Below, piece after piece: positions 10,320-23,186 of a stretch of 64,000 bases of DNA; the first letter of the stretch is position 1; each line of letters opens with the position of its first letter. This DNA comes from Diprion similis (lineage: Eukaryota > Arthropoda > Insecta > Hymenoptera > Diprionidae). The position numbers and the translations under genes are program-made. Below the pieces are notes generated by a model that was given only the letters and a program-made list of their open reading frames with translations, did not search any database and was not told the DNA's origin. The stretch covers positions 2,108,001-2,172,000 of the forward strand of contig NC_060114.1 in assembly GCF_021155765.1 (NCBI RefSeq), read 5' to 3'.

Positions 10320-13300
10320 ATGTGGCTGATACTTTTGTTATTTGCTCGTTGTATCGTAGTTGGCGGTGGCGCACGATGTGAGTAAACAAAAGCCTTCATT
10401 GATCTGCCTCCAAATAAGAGAAATTTACGAGCACGAGGGCTTCGACGTTTTGACAAATATTGACTTTGCGGGATGCTGTCGGAACCGATTCCTAAACATC
10501 CATAAAGTATCGTAGTTCAGTCCAATTTCGTCGGTCCAACTTTCCGTGTGGCGTATCGAACGCGTCATTTGATACTCAGCTTTCGAGGTTTGACTACTCC
10601 AAAGTTGCAATCACAGTTTGAGCCAAAAATGAAAGAGATAAACTCGGACCGATTTGAAACGTGGGTGAAATCTAAACGCGTAGCAACGCCTATAATGCAG
10701 CAACGTCCGCTGTGCCCCGATGACGCCGCATGTTGTAAGTTCAAAACTTTCACTAACGAGCGTCGATTCTTCGCTCGCGTTAGTCGTTCTTCTTCTTTGG
10801 GCCGCTAGCGTGACACGCGAGTCTGATCAAAAGTGAAAAAATGCCGAAAAGAAATAGTGCAGCCGGGTCCTCGCACAAAGACCGGGAAAATAGAAGGCTC
10901 AGGATGCGAGTTGAGCGGGTGGAAAAGGCTCTTAATGAAAAAAGCGGTAATGGACATGGCGATTACGATACGGGTGGTCCTCAAAAATGTCAGATTTGGG
11001 TTTCAGCCGGCTGGCCCCCCAAATCAGTATTAAATATTTGAAAAATAGTTCCCCAATTTTCTCAGACCTTTATCTCAACTCTAACCCGTGCCTCATGGAT
11101 CGTGGATTTCCCCAGTTAAAATACACGCGTTTCGGACATATTCTTAGCATATATCTTATTGCAAACGTAACAATCTTCGAGAAAATCTACAACTGCAAGG
11201 TTATAGCGGGCATCAGTGCTACTATTTAAGGGAAAATTCACATCGTCACACCAGGTAATCTAGACAATATGAAACTCCTCTGAATGCAAAAAAAGGTCAG
11301 ATTTCCAAGGTATGTGATGCGTGAATTGCGTGGTATGACGATATAAATTTTCCTTGGATATTCACACCAATGCTCACTGAAATCCTGCAGTTACGAATTT
11401 TCTCCAACGTTGTTACTCTTACTATAAAATATATGCTGAGAACGTGCCCGAAACACGTGTATTTTGAATGGGGAAATCCACGATCCTCGAGGCAGAGGTC
11501 AGAGTTGAAATAAAAGTCTGTGGAAATTAGGGAATTATTTTTTAATTATTTAAATTTGATTTCGAGGGCGTGCCGCCGAAATTCAAAACTGAACTTCCTA
11601 AGAACTACCCTGAATTATTGATACCGACAATAAAGTGAGGTCAAGCGTTTGTTGGGAGGGATACGGTCGTTCGGAAAAGGCCCTTCATACAATTGCAATA
11701 GAACTCGACTTGTCGGTGATTACGTTCGATCATTCGATCGACATGAACGTTCTTCAATAATTAATTTTTTCACTCTCCCAAACTATCGTTCGAAACAGCG
11801 TATCTCGGCAAGAAATGAAGACTTTTCACATTCTCAAATCCGAAACGAAACCTTTTTTTCTCCCAATTTCAAGCATACAAAGGTCTCGGAAATTGGTGGA
11901 CGCGTTCAAAGTTCATTCACGCTACGAACTAGCATTATTTCCGTTTCGACCCACCCTGTATAACAGATATTTGCTTCTGAGACGGCACAAAGAGAAACGG
12001 AAACAATGTCGAGTATTCGCATCAATAATGCAAAGTTCCGCGTTTTTCGACAGCTTACTCGAGAAGAATCAAGGTTTGCTAGCCGATTAAAAGTAGTCAC
12101 CTCAACCGGGTCTGCTCATCGTTTTTCTTCTCTTACAGGGCCCGATGGCATAGCTGCAGACGGGTATCGAGTTTACGCAACATCGGACAAACCAGCAATC
12201 ATCTCATGCAGCATTGCGAGTAAGAACCTAACAAAATTTACATGGCGGAAAAGCAAGAAGGGAGTATCAGTCTACGGGGATTGGGACAGTTATCCAACCA
12301 ATCCTAGGTGGATTAACGAGACTTACGGCACGATGGAGCTTTACTTTACAAGCGTCAGACCCGAAGACTATGGAGGTTACAGATGTACGGCAGAAAAGAA
12401 TTTTAATATCACCGTTTGGGATGACATCCAGCTCGTAGAATACCAAACTGATCGGATTTGGACTGTCGGAATGCTTGAACCAGAATCCATTTATATAAAA
12501 TGGGAATTCCACGGCTTTTTAAAAATGAAAATAATCCTAAGCAATGCCTTCTCATTCCAAATTGAGTATAGGCAAAATAGCACGGATGGATGGCTACGGA
12601 CACCCCTACTTTCCTCTCCGGAGCGAATTATTCACGCAGGATCCTTTCGCATAGATGAGTTGGAACCTAGCACGGTCTACGAAATCAACGGCGTTATTCT
12701 TACAGCTGGGGGGTTTGATTTACCAGCTCGACGGGTTTTCTCAAGATGGGTGACGACGTCTGGTAAAGATCTACCCAATCACTTTTATCTAAATATCGTT
12801 CAACCTTACGTTTGAAAAACGTTTGCAACAATTCAACGCAATGTTCGCCCTGTATTTGGTACTTCCTTGTTCGATAAAAACTACGAAGAAAATTATTATT
12901 TTGATAAATAATATTTAGGCATGTAAACGGACATGACCATTTCAATGACGAACATTTTGAGGCTTGATGGTCTCTAGGGCCGAAACTATTTATAGCGGAC
13001 GGTCGTGCCCGTGCAGACTTTTTTTCAGAAAGCCAAGATCTACGACGTATCAAAAATACAGACGTCTTCACTTGAACACAATTCCCGTAAAATTATTGCG
13101 GAGGTTCTTTCCACTAGGAGTAGATCGGGTATTATAAGGTCAAGTTTTCTATCCATTCTGTGGGTCAATTATGCAAATCTGCTACAGATTATCGGGACAA
13201 CCAGAATCGTATCGGTTAGTTTCGCGTTGTGACGTGACAGAAAGGAAACAAGAGGATTCATTCAGCCAATAATAGGTGGATTTTGTAACTAAACTGCCGT

Positions 13301-16300
13301 CTATGTTCAGAGAAAGAGCAGAACTCACGTTTTAATGAAACTAGAATTTCGAAGTGTCACTCCTGACGACTTTAGTGTCCAAAGATGCCTGGCGAGAAGT
13401 AACTCCGATCAGTTTGTAGTACACGGAGAGAAAATTTAAAGTGTTCCACGTCAAATGCTTTGGAATAAGTAGCAACTCCTCATCGACGTGGTTGAAGCAG
13501 ATGATTGACGGAAAATAAGTGGATAATGAAATAGAGGTACTTCAACGGAGCATCGACGGGCCTCACCTCGACGATCGACGCATCGTACTTTAGAGATTGG
13601 AACGAATTCTGCGACAGATCAAACTCGAAATCAGCGAACCGGTAGAATTCAATCCAAATGAATCATTCCAAATTTTCTCTCCGTGTAGCAGCTAGCGGAC
13701 TTCGAGCCAGAGGATTTGATTCCATCTCTCTCAAGGTCGAAGCAATCAGAACAGATCGCTTTTATATTATTCGAAACTCTACGAATATATTTAGCGAACC
13801 TGGCAGTTACGGTAATGGATATGCCAAACTCACGATTCAATAAACGGAAAGTGGCACAAATCGATGACATCAAGCAGGCCGAATTGTCAATTTATCTATT
13901 AATGCAGCCTCAGGACACTACGTATAACAAGGGAATTAAAACATCGCGATCCGTACCAAATCGAGAACGAGGTTGAGGTGTACGAACGTTAATTGCACAG
14001 CGTCCGAGAAACCTTATTTCGTTCGAAGTAGGCTACGACATTCGAAAACGAGACACTTTTCATGGTATCATTTCACAATTAAGTCTTACTTTTATGCAGC
14101 TCGCGGAGAACCTACAGAATAGTCAGGTAGTATCTGTTAACATTTGGTTACCGGAAGTCAAGCCTGTAGAATATGAGCACAATGAAACTCATCGTCTGGA
14201 ATGTTCTAAAAATTATCATTTTTACGTAGACGTGGAATATGTTCCAACTGTGAGGTGGGTGAATAAAACTACGGACACCGTGAGAATCGGATGGTCGCAG
14301 CCACCGCCGGAGCTCCGGCAAAGCATCGACGCCTACATGATATCAGTGGAAAGCGGCAACAAGAAGGAAAAACATTTCCGTTTGCAGAAGTTCAAGGCTG
14401 ATGAAGGTAATGAAGCAATCATCCGCCTTTCGCCTTCGATCAGCTACGATCTGGTGGTTCGAGCTTGCTTTGGGGATTTCTGCCCCGACCGACGTGCGAG
14501 TGACGTCGTGAGAGGCGTGACGACCGACGACACAGGTAACGATCGAGTTCACTCTTCAGACTCCGTTTAACGGAAGTGAGGTTCGCAATCGTCGCACAAA
14601 CGATTTTCCGGTTGTTTCGCCACGAAGCATCGCTTCCGTAAAGTTCACCCGGTACGCTCTACTGGCGCATTTTCATTGGAATCTCTTCTCAGCGTCAACT
14701 TCGTCGAAGATCCCTCGTTCTCTAAACTTTTATGCCGATGATTGATTTTTTATCGTAAAGTCGAGGTAAAATAGTATTGCGAAGTCAGTCCGCAGTCCAC
14801 TAGGCCACGACGTCCTTTGCTCGAAGCGAACCGAATGGTCTACGTAATCGGTCACCTCGAGATTTCTTATTAGATGAATCAATTTCTTTTCACCGTCGTC
14901 TCACCAACAGACAGATCAAGCTGTAGCATGAATACATGGGAGAATCTTTGTAACACCTAACTGGAAAGTGTCATTTTCGAGGGTTGCCTAGCGTGCGTGA
15001 AGTGCCTTTTTACTGAATAACAGAGTTGTCGCATGCCTACATTCGATACGCGCTAATTTCCACTGTGGACATGCATTGGTCTGCCTCTGAAATGACACTT
15101 TCCTACGCATGTGTTACAAAAAATAGCTTGTGTAGCTAGTGCGGGAAGGCGATACCTGCCTCGTGTAACTGAACTTCACACCTGTCGGATATCGCCTGCT
15201 TCACGCATTAGCTACACAATATACTCTTGTGCGTACTATGTGAGTAAGGTCAAATCGGAATTCTCTGTCAAACTTGAAACTCGTGGCTGAGTATTGACAT
15301 TTCCAACAGTTGACGAATTTTAGAGAACAGTGGTTATATTTTTTGGACAAGGCGTTATACAGCAGCAGTAACAAACCTCGCGTAAACTTCAAATTATGAC
15401 TGAACTACAATAAAAAAGCGCAACTCGGTCCGAAATGTAACAAAGTCAATACCTACCCGTCCAGTCAGACACTCCGTGATTAGACATCTGCAAGTCACTG
15501 TAAATTGCAGCAAAGTCGAAAAATCCAAGATAAGAAAACTTCACGTAACTCTGTTCGTTCTCTGTCTTTCACAGCTCTGTTAGTCGAATATGAGTAGGAT
15601 GTTCGTGTATTCAATAAGTTCCTCTTCACGTTTCTTTCTTTGGGCATCACCGAAGACTGACGGCGATAACGTGGTGAGGTTAGGGTACCATTTTTTTTTA
15701 TCACTCGCGCATGAAAAGCGGATCGAAAGTCGACAATTTCATCCAAGTGTTGTGAGGTTGAATTCGCGAATGCGCAGTTCACAATTGCTTCACGTTCGTT
15801 TCTTGGGAGATTACTTTCGTCCTAAGGGAGAAGAAATTGGCCATTCGCGTCCCGCAAAACTACCACGCAAGGCTCGACCACTTTTCACGCACTTGGTATA
15901 AAAACTATCGTGGGTGACACGGATCGAAAGTTGATAATCGCAACTTTCGTCCCTTGTTACACAATATTCTATTTTGACGCTATTCCTTTACATAACAATC
16001 GCGGCCAAAATACAATTAAAAGATTAAATATTCTACAACGTCATGTTGATATATGATTCGACAATGAACCTGAACCATACGACTTCACAGCTGGCGGAAA
16101 ACATTTGAGAGCGAGACAAGAATCGCAATCTGACATGAAGTCTTCGGAACTGACAATGAACGTAACTCGAGATGCGGAAGATACAATAGCAGGCAGCGAA
16201 GCCTCCTTCACTTGCAGCGTTAGTGTTCAGGGATACGAGGGTTGGTGGACCAAGGAGGGGGAACGCCTTACTTTTTTTAGTGATTCTGATGGTGGGATCG

Positions 16301-19300
16301 ACTGGACTATAGTTGTCGGAGATGCTGGGGGAGGAAACGCTCGCGATTACACCTGCGTGGCGAAGATGATCAAGGATTCGCACCGTGGTGGAAGAATGCT
16401 CGTCACGGTGATACGTAAGATCCACTCTGAGATAGTTGCATGGAAAAAATGACAGAGTAAATTGTACTCTCTGAGACAAAACAACTTGTGGATGAATGTG
16501 AATAATGTAGACTACTCGACATACCGAATTACATTTCGAGACGCTGTGTCTATTCGGTATTTTTTTTCTAGCGCCCGCAGAAGAATTAATTGTAGGAGCT
16601 GAGATCGTGTATGCGAAACCGCGCGAGCGGACGGCACTGTTGTGCGATTTCTTCGGATACGGACGATCGAACTTTGAGTGGCGAGACGTCTCCTCACGCT
16701 TCGAGAGTGAATTAGTCGGCGTCCCCGTTACATTGAATCTCAATAGGACTCACGTCAGGATGATGTTGTATATTGCGCTTACCTCGAACGAAAACTCTTA
16801 TGGGAAATACGAATGCCAGGCAATGAATTACAGACTTCCGATTAAAGTAGGTTTGGTTCGACTCGAAGTTTCTGACGAATCACCACTGCAACTCAGCGCC
16901 AGTGTCATCGGGTCGAAGCTCGTTTTTTTACGCTGGTTCGACAAGAAAACTCGAGGAGACACGCATCTGATACGATTTTCGGAAAGGCATTCTCTTGAAC
17001 GGGAAAATGTATTCTCGGTGCGAGTTGAAGAGGGCAAGACATATAACCGCTACGTCATGTGGCAGGTGAGTCGCGGCACTTTCTATTGGTTCGAACTTGT
17101 TGTGATCAGCGCGGGAAGAAGACTCGCAAGCACTTACTCTGGACTTATTACGCCCGCGAAAAGAGGTAAGTGCTTAGACTACGCGTGAGCGATGCATATC
17201 GAGATTAAGTTCATCCTGACTGTTACGGAGACTCCGGAATGCGTTGTAGGAGCTCAAAAAAATGAAAAAATGTCCATCATTTTGTCTAGTTCAACACCAT
17301 ATGAATCTGTAGGAAGCATCCTATGATGTGTGAACCGGTCGTAAAAATTTATTTCTTTCACAGACCTTACATATTTCCCAAACATCACTGTGATATCGAA
17401 GACGATAAATTCCATAATTATCGGATGGCCAAGCCCACCAGAAGAGCTACGCGCTCACGTGAATGTGTACCGTATAACAGTCAACTATACGTACAACGGA
17501 ACAGAAATTGTTGATTCTAATTATGCTTCGGCAACTTATTACGAATTTCAACAACTTCATCCTTCAACCAGCCACGACTTGGAAGTAAGTGCCTGCTTCA
17601 GCAACTTGAGTACGGATTGTTATTCAAGTGACGTGCGGAGAGAAGTTTTCACCGAAAGCGTAGGTACGTGTTTAAAATGATTGAAAAAATATGAGACGAG
17701 CAATAATTTTCTGCTATTTGTGTTGAACTCTTACTGTACAATAAATACGCCAAACTTTGACGAATTCATTCTCTACAAGTGGAATCCGGGACCCAAGTTG
17801 AAATATGGCTACCTCTTACCGGAATTTCCTTCCTCCTCGCCATTCTGGGAGCCTGGCGTTTTTACAAGAAGGTATTGAAGAAAACGACCTGGATCTTTCT
17901 ACGAGTCGAACGAACAACGGACTGTTGATACTCTGTGTTTCAGGCTCAGAAGCGAAGAATTTTGAGAGAACGACTCGCATATTTCTACACCGAGAATCCG
18001 ACTTCTTTCAATCCGGAACTCTCCATGAATGATCAGGCAGATTTATTGCCCTACGACAAGGAATGGGAATTTCCACGAAAGCTTTTGAGACTTGGTATTC
18101 ATGGATATTATTATTTCTATCGTGAAGAAATTTTTATCTGTAACGATAAAGTGCATAGCCGGATAAGCATGCCGAATCTACTCCGGCGTAGTTCTCTATC
18201 AACATTATGAGGATCTCTTTGGTATCAAATAAAAACACTTCACCCCAAATTCGAGCTCTTAATTTCATACGGTTTTCGAGTTATTTGAAAATAATCAAGT
18301 TTTGTTTCGTTTTCTTCTTTTTTTTCCATTCCTTATAACAAAAATCACCAAATGGTGATTCGCAGCCGAATAATCGGAAGCAAGAGCAATGAAAGAATAT
18401 TTTTCATACGATTCTTAGATAGAAAGCCAATTTCCTAAATATAAATGCAACTCGAGTGAATTTTTATCCTATGTTGTTTTAAAACATGCAGGAACCGAAT
18501 TTCAACATTGAATATCTTTTATAATCCTCCATACTCCGGAATTCTCACGATTTAATGAAACATTGCGTAAAAGAAACTAAAAATCGACTTTTTTCGGAAA
18601 GTTCGGTGCTTATACGAACTAATATTATTTCACTGGTTAAAGATTATACCCATAAATGATAATTTTTTTGACAATGAAGTCGTATTTACTACGAATGTAC
18701 GAATGATGATCAGGAATATGTAAAAGGAATCGAGTAGAAATAATCTCCGTCACTACCCTCAATAATTTCCAGACAGTTTCCTGTGTTATTGCAAACACGG
18801 CTAAAAATTTCTGAATTATATCCTAAATAAACCGAGTTATTCAACCTTCGTTCTAAGCTCCAGTTGTCCTAAGGTGTAAACGCAAACCCGAACCCTTGTT
18901 CTGCCAATTCGTTACATACAATTTTGAAAACACAATTGAAAAAATTATTTCAGTTTCATTCATTCATTGGAAAAACCCTTTATATTCGAGACTTGTGAAG
19001 AAAATGTTTTTTCATATCTTTTACTTCGTTTCGAGGATTGTGAGATGAGTTTCCACCTCTGTCTCACTTTTCTAAAACGCGGATCACATTTCAAGCCTGT
19101 GTGTTCATTGCATGGATTAACATTGATTTTTTCACCCTGTAGACGAGGAACTGGGAAGTGGCTCGTTTGGAATAGTCTGGAAAGCCAGAGCGAAAACGAT
19201 CCGTCGACCCGAAGCGATTTCGGTGGTTGCAGTCAAGACGGTCCGACCGACAGCCAGCCTCCACTGCATGAAAGCTCTTCTTCGCGAACTCAAGATTCTC

Positions 19301-21508
19301 GTCTATCTCGGTCACCATCCGAACATCGTCAGCCTCCTTGGTGCCTGCACTAAGAATCTTGATTATGGTGGGTGTTTCGACGTATCTCAATTCCTCATGC
19401 GGACCCAGACGCGTCAGTGATCATTTGTGAACTCCGTTAATACCATCGTCGTCGACAGGGCAACTCTTGGTCATCGTGGAATTTTGTCGCTTCGGGAACT
19501 TGCACGACTACTTGTGGCGCTGCAGGTCGAAGTTCGTCGATGAATTGTGTACCGTCCCTGCAAAAATCCCAGATCCAATTACTGATGATTATCCGATCGA
19601 CGACAGAAGCCGTAGGTGAGCTATTTTATCATGTAAGTAGCTGAGTCTTGAATGAGCCCAAGAATCATCTTGGAATTGTGGAACTGAATAGCCATTGGTC
19701 AGAGTTTATCAGAATATCGACAACGTAAGTCATCATCGCAGTGGTATTCTGGAACGTCCTGGCCCTACATTCTCTCAAGACGGGCAATTCGTTACACCAA
19801 TGAGTTACATCAGCTGCTGATGGCGAACTCTCAACAATCAGTTTCACGCATACATGCGTTGCGGCGATAGCTCAAATCCATTGTGTCCTAACTGCAAACA
19901 ATTCCTCTTGTCTAGTGTCTTAACTTCGAGTAGTACAAACTCGGCACCATGTTGGGAAGACGCCATTTTAGCAGTGGAAGATTTGGGTGATAGGACCGAT
20001 CAACGGGGTACGAGTGAAGAGACGGGAGATTTGGTCATCGGAAACAACTCACAATTACCGGAAGTTGAACCGCCAACCAAGTACCCGGGTGACTTTACGA
20101 ATGCAGAATTGGATCCAGTTCGCACGCGAGACTTGGTGTCTTGGGCTTGGCAGATTTCACGCGGAATGCAATATCTTGCTGCCAAAAAGGTTGACGTCAG
20201 GAATTTACGACTGGGATTAGTGCACGTCATGATTATTGCCTTTCAGTTTTACCGAAAACAATTTGAACCGTTGACCGTCTTCAGGTGCTGCACGGTGACT
20301 TGGCAGCGAGGAACGTTCTGCTTTTGGAAGAAAACGTCGTCAAAATATGTGACTTTGGCTTGTCCAAGTCCCTCCAGGAGGACGACCAGTACAAGGACGA
20401 GGGAAACGACCCTCTTCCCGTCAAGTGGATGGCCATCGAATCCCTCAGAGACGGGATATTCTCAGTAAAAACTGATGTCTGGTCTTTCGGAGTCTTGTTA
20501 TGGGAATTATTTTCGCTCGCCAAGACTCCTTACCCCGAAATTAACCCTCAAGACATGTGCGAAACACTTGTCGGTGGTTACCGAATGGAGCGACCGAAGT
20601 ACTCACCCGAGACTATGTGAGTATCTCTGCTTCTGTTCGACCAATCAGTGCTGATTTCACTTTTTCAACCACTTAACCCGACGCTTGTCACAGCTATCGG
20701 ATGATGCTGCAATGCTGGGAAGCGAATCCGTCGAAACGACCCACGTTTGTGGAACTTGAGCACAGCATCGGTGATTTGATGGAGGAGACAGTCAAAATGG
20801 TGAGTTAAAAACATGTGGTCAACTTGTTTAATATCCTTAAACTACACATCGCATCACGTGATTCTGTACTACAAATAGTCTCTAAAGTTCCGTCGCACAA
20901 GTATATCAGCCCTCGACGATCCTCTGGGTCACGTGTGATACTCTGTTTCCTGTTACTCGAAAGTTATTGGAAACGTGTCCGATTCTTACACGAGTGAATG
21001 TTCCAGCATTACATCCAATTGTATACTCGACGCGAAAGGGCGTATGCTCGCATCACGGAATTTCGGAATAAACGGGACCCCGAGAATCAGGATCCGATCC
21101 CCCCGGATCCAACCGAACCGACGAATGCCAGTCAAGGTAAGCGATCGTATTGTTTGATAAAGTCAAGTTAAAGCGGTAACTTTTTTTAGCCTACCTCACA
21201 CATCAATCAAGCACTTCTTCAATGTGTATCGCAATAGAATCACATCGCCTCGAGTGTAGTAAGACAGTGGATTGATTCTACGATAAAGAAGGTTCCTCAA
21301 ACAATCAATGAAGAGCATTGCTTGAGACCATCTGAATTTGTTCTCCCCGTCTTCTTACGATGCCGATCCAACCTCCCTTCACTCAATACAATTCGATTGG
21401 CTCGTCAAGCTTCTCCTCGCACGTATTTATATCAAAACGATTGCAGATGAAACGGTCGAGAATACCCCATTCCGAATGCGGTTTAAGCAGTTCTTTTGTC
21501 GGGGGTGA
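10320..21508 (+). CDS. PVR/VEGFR-like receptor tyrosine kinase with Ig and FN3 domains, complete, 15 exons
   Basis: A single-pass growth-factor-receptor-type kinase. Exons: 10320-10377, 12139-12762, 14230-14535, 16091-16414, 16572-17165, 17364-17663, 17780-17871, 17944-18094, 19143-19367, 19459-19615, 19916-20189, 20285-20616, 20694-20799, 21007-21136, 21447-21508. All junctions are GT-AG, the phases join, and the total is 3735 nt (1244 residues). Signal peptide MWLILLLFARCIVV opens the protein; Ig-FN3 is at about 20-227, FN3 228-329, Ig 330-437, Ig-FN3 438-635, FN3 636-735. The membrane helix is near 744-763, followed by FYKK. Kinase features: GSGSFG 821-826, VAVK Lys848, helix-C Glu865, HGD Asp1040, DFG Asp1058, and a kinase insert around 920-1010 as in split-kinase receptors. 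LGHHPNIVSLLGACTK and VIVEFCRFGNL resemble VEGFR/PVR kinases, but seven Ig domains would be expected there, so orthology is open. HGD replaces the usual HRD. The gene lies in a duplicated cluster. Confidence 0.88.
10841..11041 (+). other. Charged ORF in intron 1, possible retroelement gag remnant
   Basis: A short open frame encodes a highly charged peptide starting MPKRNSAAGS and containing DRENRRLRMRVERVEK, with a predicted coiled coil. A related frame with shifts lies in intron 1 of the - strand receptor copy (2507-2307). Charged N-termini of this kind occur in insect retroelement gag-like proteins, but I cannot confirm the family. It overlaps the left edge of the fold-back element and is unlikely to be a host exon. 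Confidence 0.25.
10979..11607. mobile_element. Fold-back element in intron 1 of the complete receptor
   Basis: Two arms of about 270 bp face each other around a short centre near 11260-11330. For example, ggatcgtggatttcccca at 11097 is mirrored by tggggaaatccacgatcc near 11469. No transposase is present. A relic of the same element occupies intron 1 of the - strand receptor copy. It is useful as a marker that these two introns descend from one. Confidence 0.7.
14947..15120. mobile_element. Small inverted-repeat element (MITE) in receptor intron 3
   Basis: The 174-bp segment starts TTTGTAACAC and ends GTGTTACAAA. Complementarity continues inward through ggaaagtgtcattt and its mirror aaatgacactttcc. 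No open frame and no clear target duplication. It is intronic (between exons 3 and 4). Confidence 0.6.
15128..15219. repeat. Long imperfect hairpin in receptor intron 3
   Basis: A 92-bp palindrome begins TTGTGTAGCT and ends AGCTACACAA. The two arms pair over about 35-40 bases with a few mismatches around a short loop. Size and pairing would suit a microRNA-like precursor transcribed from the intron. It also directly adjoins a MITE, so a second short inverted-repeat transposon is at least as likely. Confidence 0.5.
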
Positions 21509-23186
21509 ATGGATCAAGATCACGTGGAACGAGTCAGGGTCAGGACATTGCAGGCACGCTGAAGAAGAAGAAAGAGAAATGTGCAGCCTTGAGAGTGACT
21601 TAACTGCATTAGCTGGAAAGAAAAACTTTGCGTAGGTGATTCGCGAACTTACAAAACTTGTGAATGTATAATATAGGAATAAGAAAGCATAGGGACTATG
21701 AGAAAAAGTTTCGAAATTCAATGAATTTTTTATGTCATTATTTGCCGGGTGTATAAAATATACTTTCAGTTATCATGGATGTTGAACTTATTGATTGGTA
21801 AAAAATAAAAAAATTGAGAGTCTTTTACCAGTCGCCAATGATGTGTACCATCTAACCTTGGTAACAAGCAAACTGTTCGTAAAAATATCAAAGCCGGGCA
21901 TCGATTGAAGCGATTATTCTACAATGTATTTATAAGAGCTGCTCTTCAATGCATCATACTGTTCAAGACTGAGGATAAGCTGTTCCATCTCTTTCCTTCA
22001 CCCCTCTTCTTTCTCTCTTTCTTTCTTCTCCAACGTTACGAAGACGTTGGTGCTTGCTGTGCTCGCCGACACGCCGGGTACAAGCGCCGACTGGAAGAAT
22101 CATATCACAGTGAATTCAATCATACACATACAAGTATGTTTATCGTCATTATTTATTATCTTATTTTCAGCATAAAACTTATAAATATCAAGACGACAGA
22201 GTACAACAGAGGTGAATGCTATGGAATGTTTGTTGGACTGGACTGTGAACTAAAGCCTTAGAAATGAGAACTAGATCTATTGAAATTTGAAAATGAAATG
22301 AATTTCAATCTGGTTTAACATCCAATAATAGCAGTAGAATAAATTTATAAGTTACCAAGAATATTTGAACTTTACTGGACGGTATTCGGTTTATCACTTA
22401 TCTGTAAAATTATAAGTTTTGAAAATTGATGTTTCGAAGTTCTTCCGATACGAAAAAATACGTCCACTATGCACGATTTTTGTACCATTTCATTGTTAAC
22501 GCGATACTTCCGTACAAACAATCCTGCGGTCGCATATTGTTAGCTGCTGACGGGAATGAATTCAGGAAAAGTGTCACGTCCGGCAAAACACAACGACGTT
22601 GGTGGTTCCGGAAACAACGTTCATTTCCGAGAAGAAGCACGTGGCACAACCTGACGGTGGGCTGATTGTGTAACCACAAAAGTGTTTGAAATCCGAGAAA
22701 TAGATTTTCGCAATTATTACTGTCTCACCGTGTCATCGGAGAAATATCAATTCGAAAATTTATAACGGACCAGAGAGATTGAAACGATGAATCTAATGCT
22801 GACTGGTTGCCTCTTGGCTCGTGACAAATCCGAACACGACGCAGGTGAGTCACGAAAAGTGAAGAATCCGACGGCCAAGGGAAAAAAGAGACGCGCCGCA
22901 AGTTATTTAGCGGTACAAAGTGATGTTGCCGAGTTTCGGAGAATTTTCACTGTAGGATTGCCTTACAGACTCTTTCATCGACGATGGATGATTTTCCATC
23001 TGTACGCGACGTAAAAGGAAAATGGAAGTATTTTCACCGTTTCCATAGTTTCCTGAAATTACCTGAATACGTTTTCACTCTCATCTAAACTAGAATTATG
23101 CCTAACTTCATTCGCCCGTAAAAGTGGTCATCCCAACCAGATCTGTCCGTTATTTTCAATGTCGGTTTCAATTTATTCGTTGGCAC

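Noticed and set aside
19854..20468. + strand open frame of 204 codons treated as one protein
   Set aside because: It fuses kinase exon 11 with the intron and an out-of-frame reading of exon 12; splice sites at 20189/20285 give the true kinase sequence.
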